Below, piece by piece: positions 41,113 through 41,166 of a DNA stretch of 41,166 bases. Positions within the stretch are counted from its first letter, which is position 1, and each line of letters opens with the position of its first letter. Position numbers and translations under genes: made by a program. The notes below the pieces were generated by a model. It did no database searches. It was given only the letters and a program-made list of their open reading frames with translations, and was not told where the DNA came from. This DNA is from Sphingobacteriaceae bacterium UBA6709 (GTDB lineage Bacteria; Bacteroidota; Bacteroidia; Sphingobacteriales; Sphingobacteriaceae). The stretch covers positions 1 through 41,166 of the forward strand of contig DKIV01000035.1 of assembly GCA_002454425.1 (NCBI GenBank), given 5' to 3'.

Positions 41113-41166
41113 TACCTCGCGTAGCCTTCGGGATTTGTAGATTGCGATACTTCTGCTGCCATTTTA

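Noticed and set aside
40977..41162. 61-codon minus-strand ORF at the window end
   Set aside because: No family resemblance, and it coincides with nested inverted repeats that better explain the sequence.

Overview
The window looks like ordinary chromosome from a Bacteroidota bacterium, most likely family Sphingobacteriaceae. Support comes from the fused SecDF, the DUF4249 lipoprotein paired with a carboxypeptidase-regulatory-domain TonB receptor, DUF1573 and DUF3276 proteins, a long NusB, a PnuT-type transporter under a TPP riboswitch, and many matches to the Bacteroidota -7 promoter element TAnnTTTG. No rRNA, convincing tRNA, CRISPR array, transposase, integrase or phage module was found. 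Almost every gap is short and holds promoters or hairpin terminators.

Layout. 1-4.0 kb: helicase hrpB (-) divergent from a CLC channel-family gene carrying the motifs of F-/H+ antiporters. 4.0-6.5 kb: two small unknown genes (-), a secreted TPR-like protein (+) and another small unknown gene. 6.6-9.9 kb: TonB-dependent receptor and DUF4249 lipoprotein operon (-). 10.2-13.5 kb: two small unknown genes and ispE (-), divergent from thyA-folA (+). 13.6-18.3 kb: secDF and a type II NADH dehydrogenase (+), each closed by a strong hairpin. 18.3-21.1 kb: GNAT acetyltransferase and class II aldolase (-), then accD (+). 21.3-24.4 kb: acidic protein, cysteine desulfurase and phosphoglucosamine mutase (-). 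24.6-26.6 kb: methyltransferase, PAP2 phosphatase and ZIP transporter (+). 26.8-33.0 kb: MarR regulator, then a long minus-strand series of MBL/beta-CASP nuclease, coaE, YbbR-like, yajC, DUF1573, nusB and a leucine-dehydrogenase-like gene. 33.2-36.8 kb: ABC exporter, DUF3276 protein and ychF (+). 36.8-38.8 kb: a TPP-riboswitch operon (-) of pnuT plus an acyl-CoA-dehydrogenase-fold flavoprotein. 39.0-40.9 kb: LytS/LytTR-type two-component pair (+). The window ends in an unexplained structured segment.

Most genes are housekeeping: isoprenoid and folate/dTMP synthesis, protein export, respiration, fatty-acid initiation, Fe-S or thio-cofactor sulfur supply, CoA and cell-wall precursors. The most unusual items are the flavoprotein placed under thiamine-pyrophosphate control beside pnuT, a leucine dehydrogenase homologue whose catalytic lysine is serine, an ABC exporter whose Walker B glutamate is asparagine, the CLC-F type antiporter without a visible fluoride riboswitch, back-to-back identical -7 boxes between ispE and thyA, and promoters placed so close to the start codon that the hrpB and ABC exporter mRNAs should be leaderless or nearly so.
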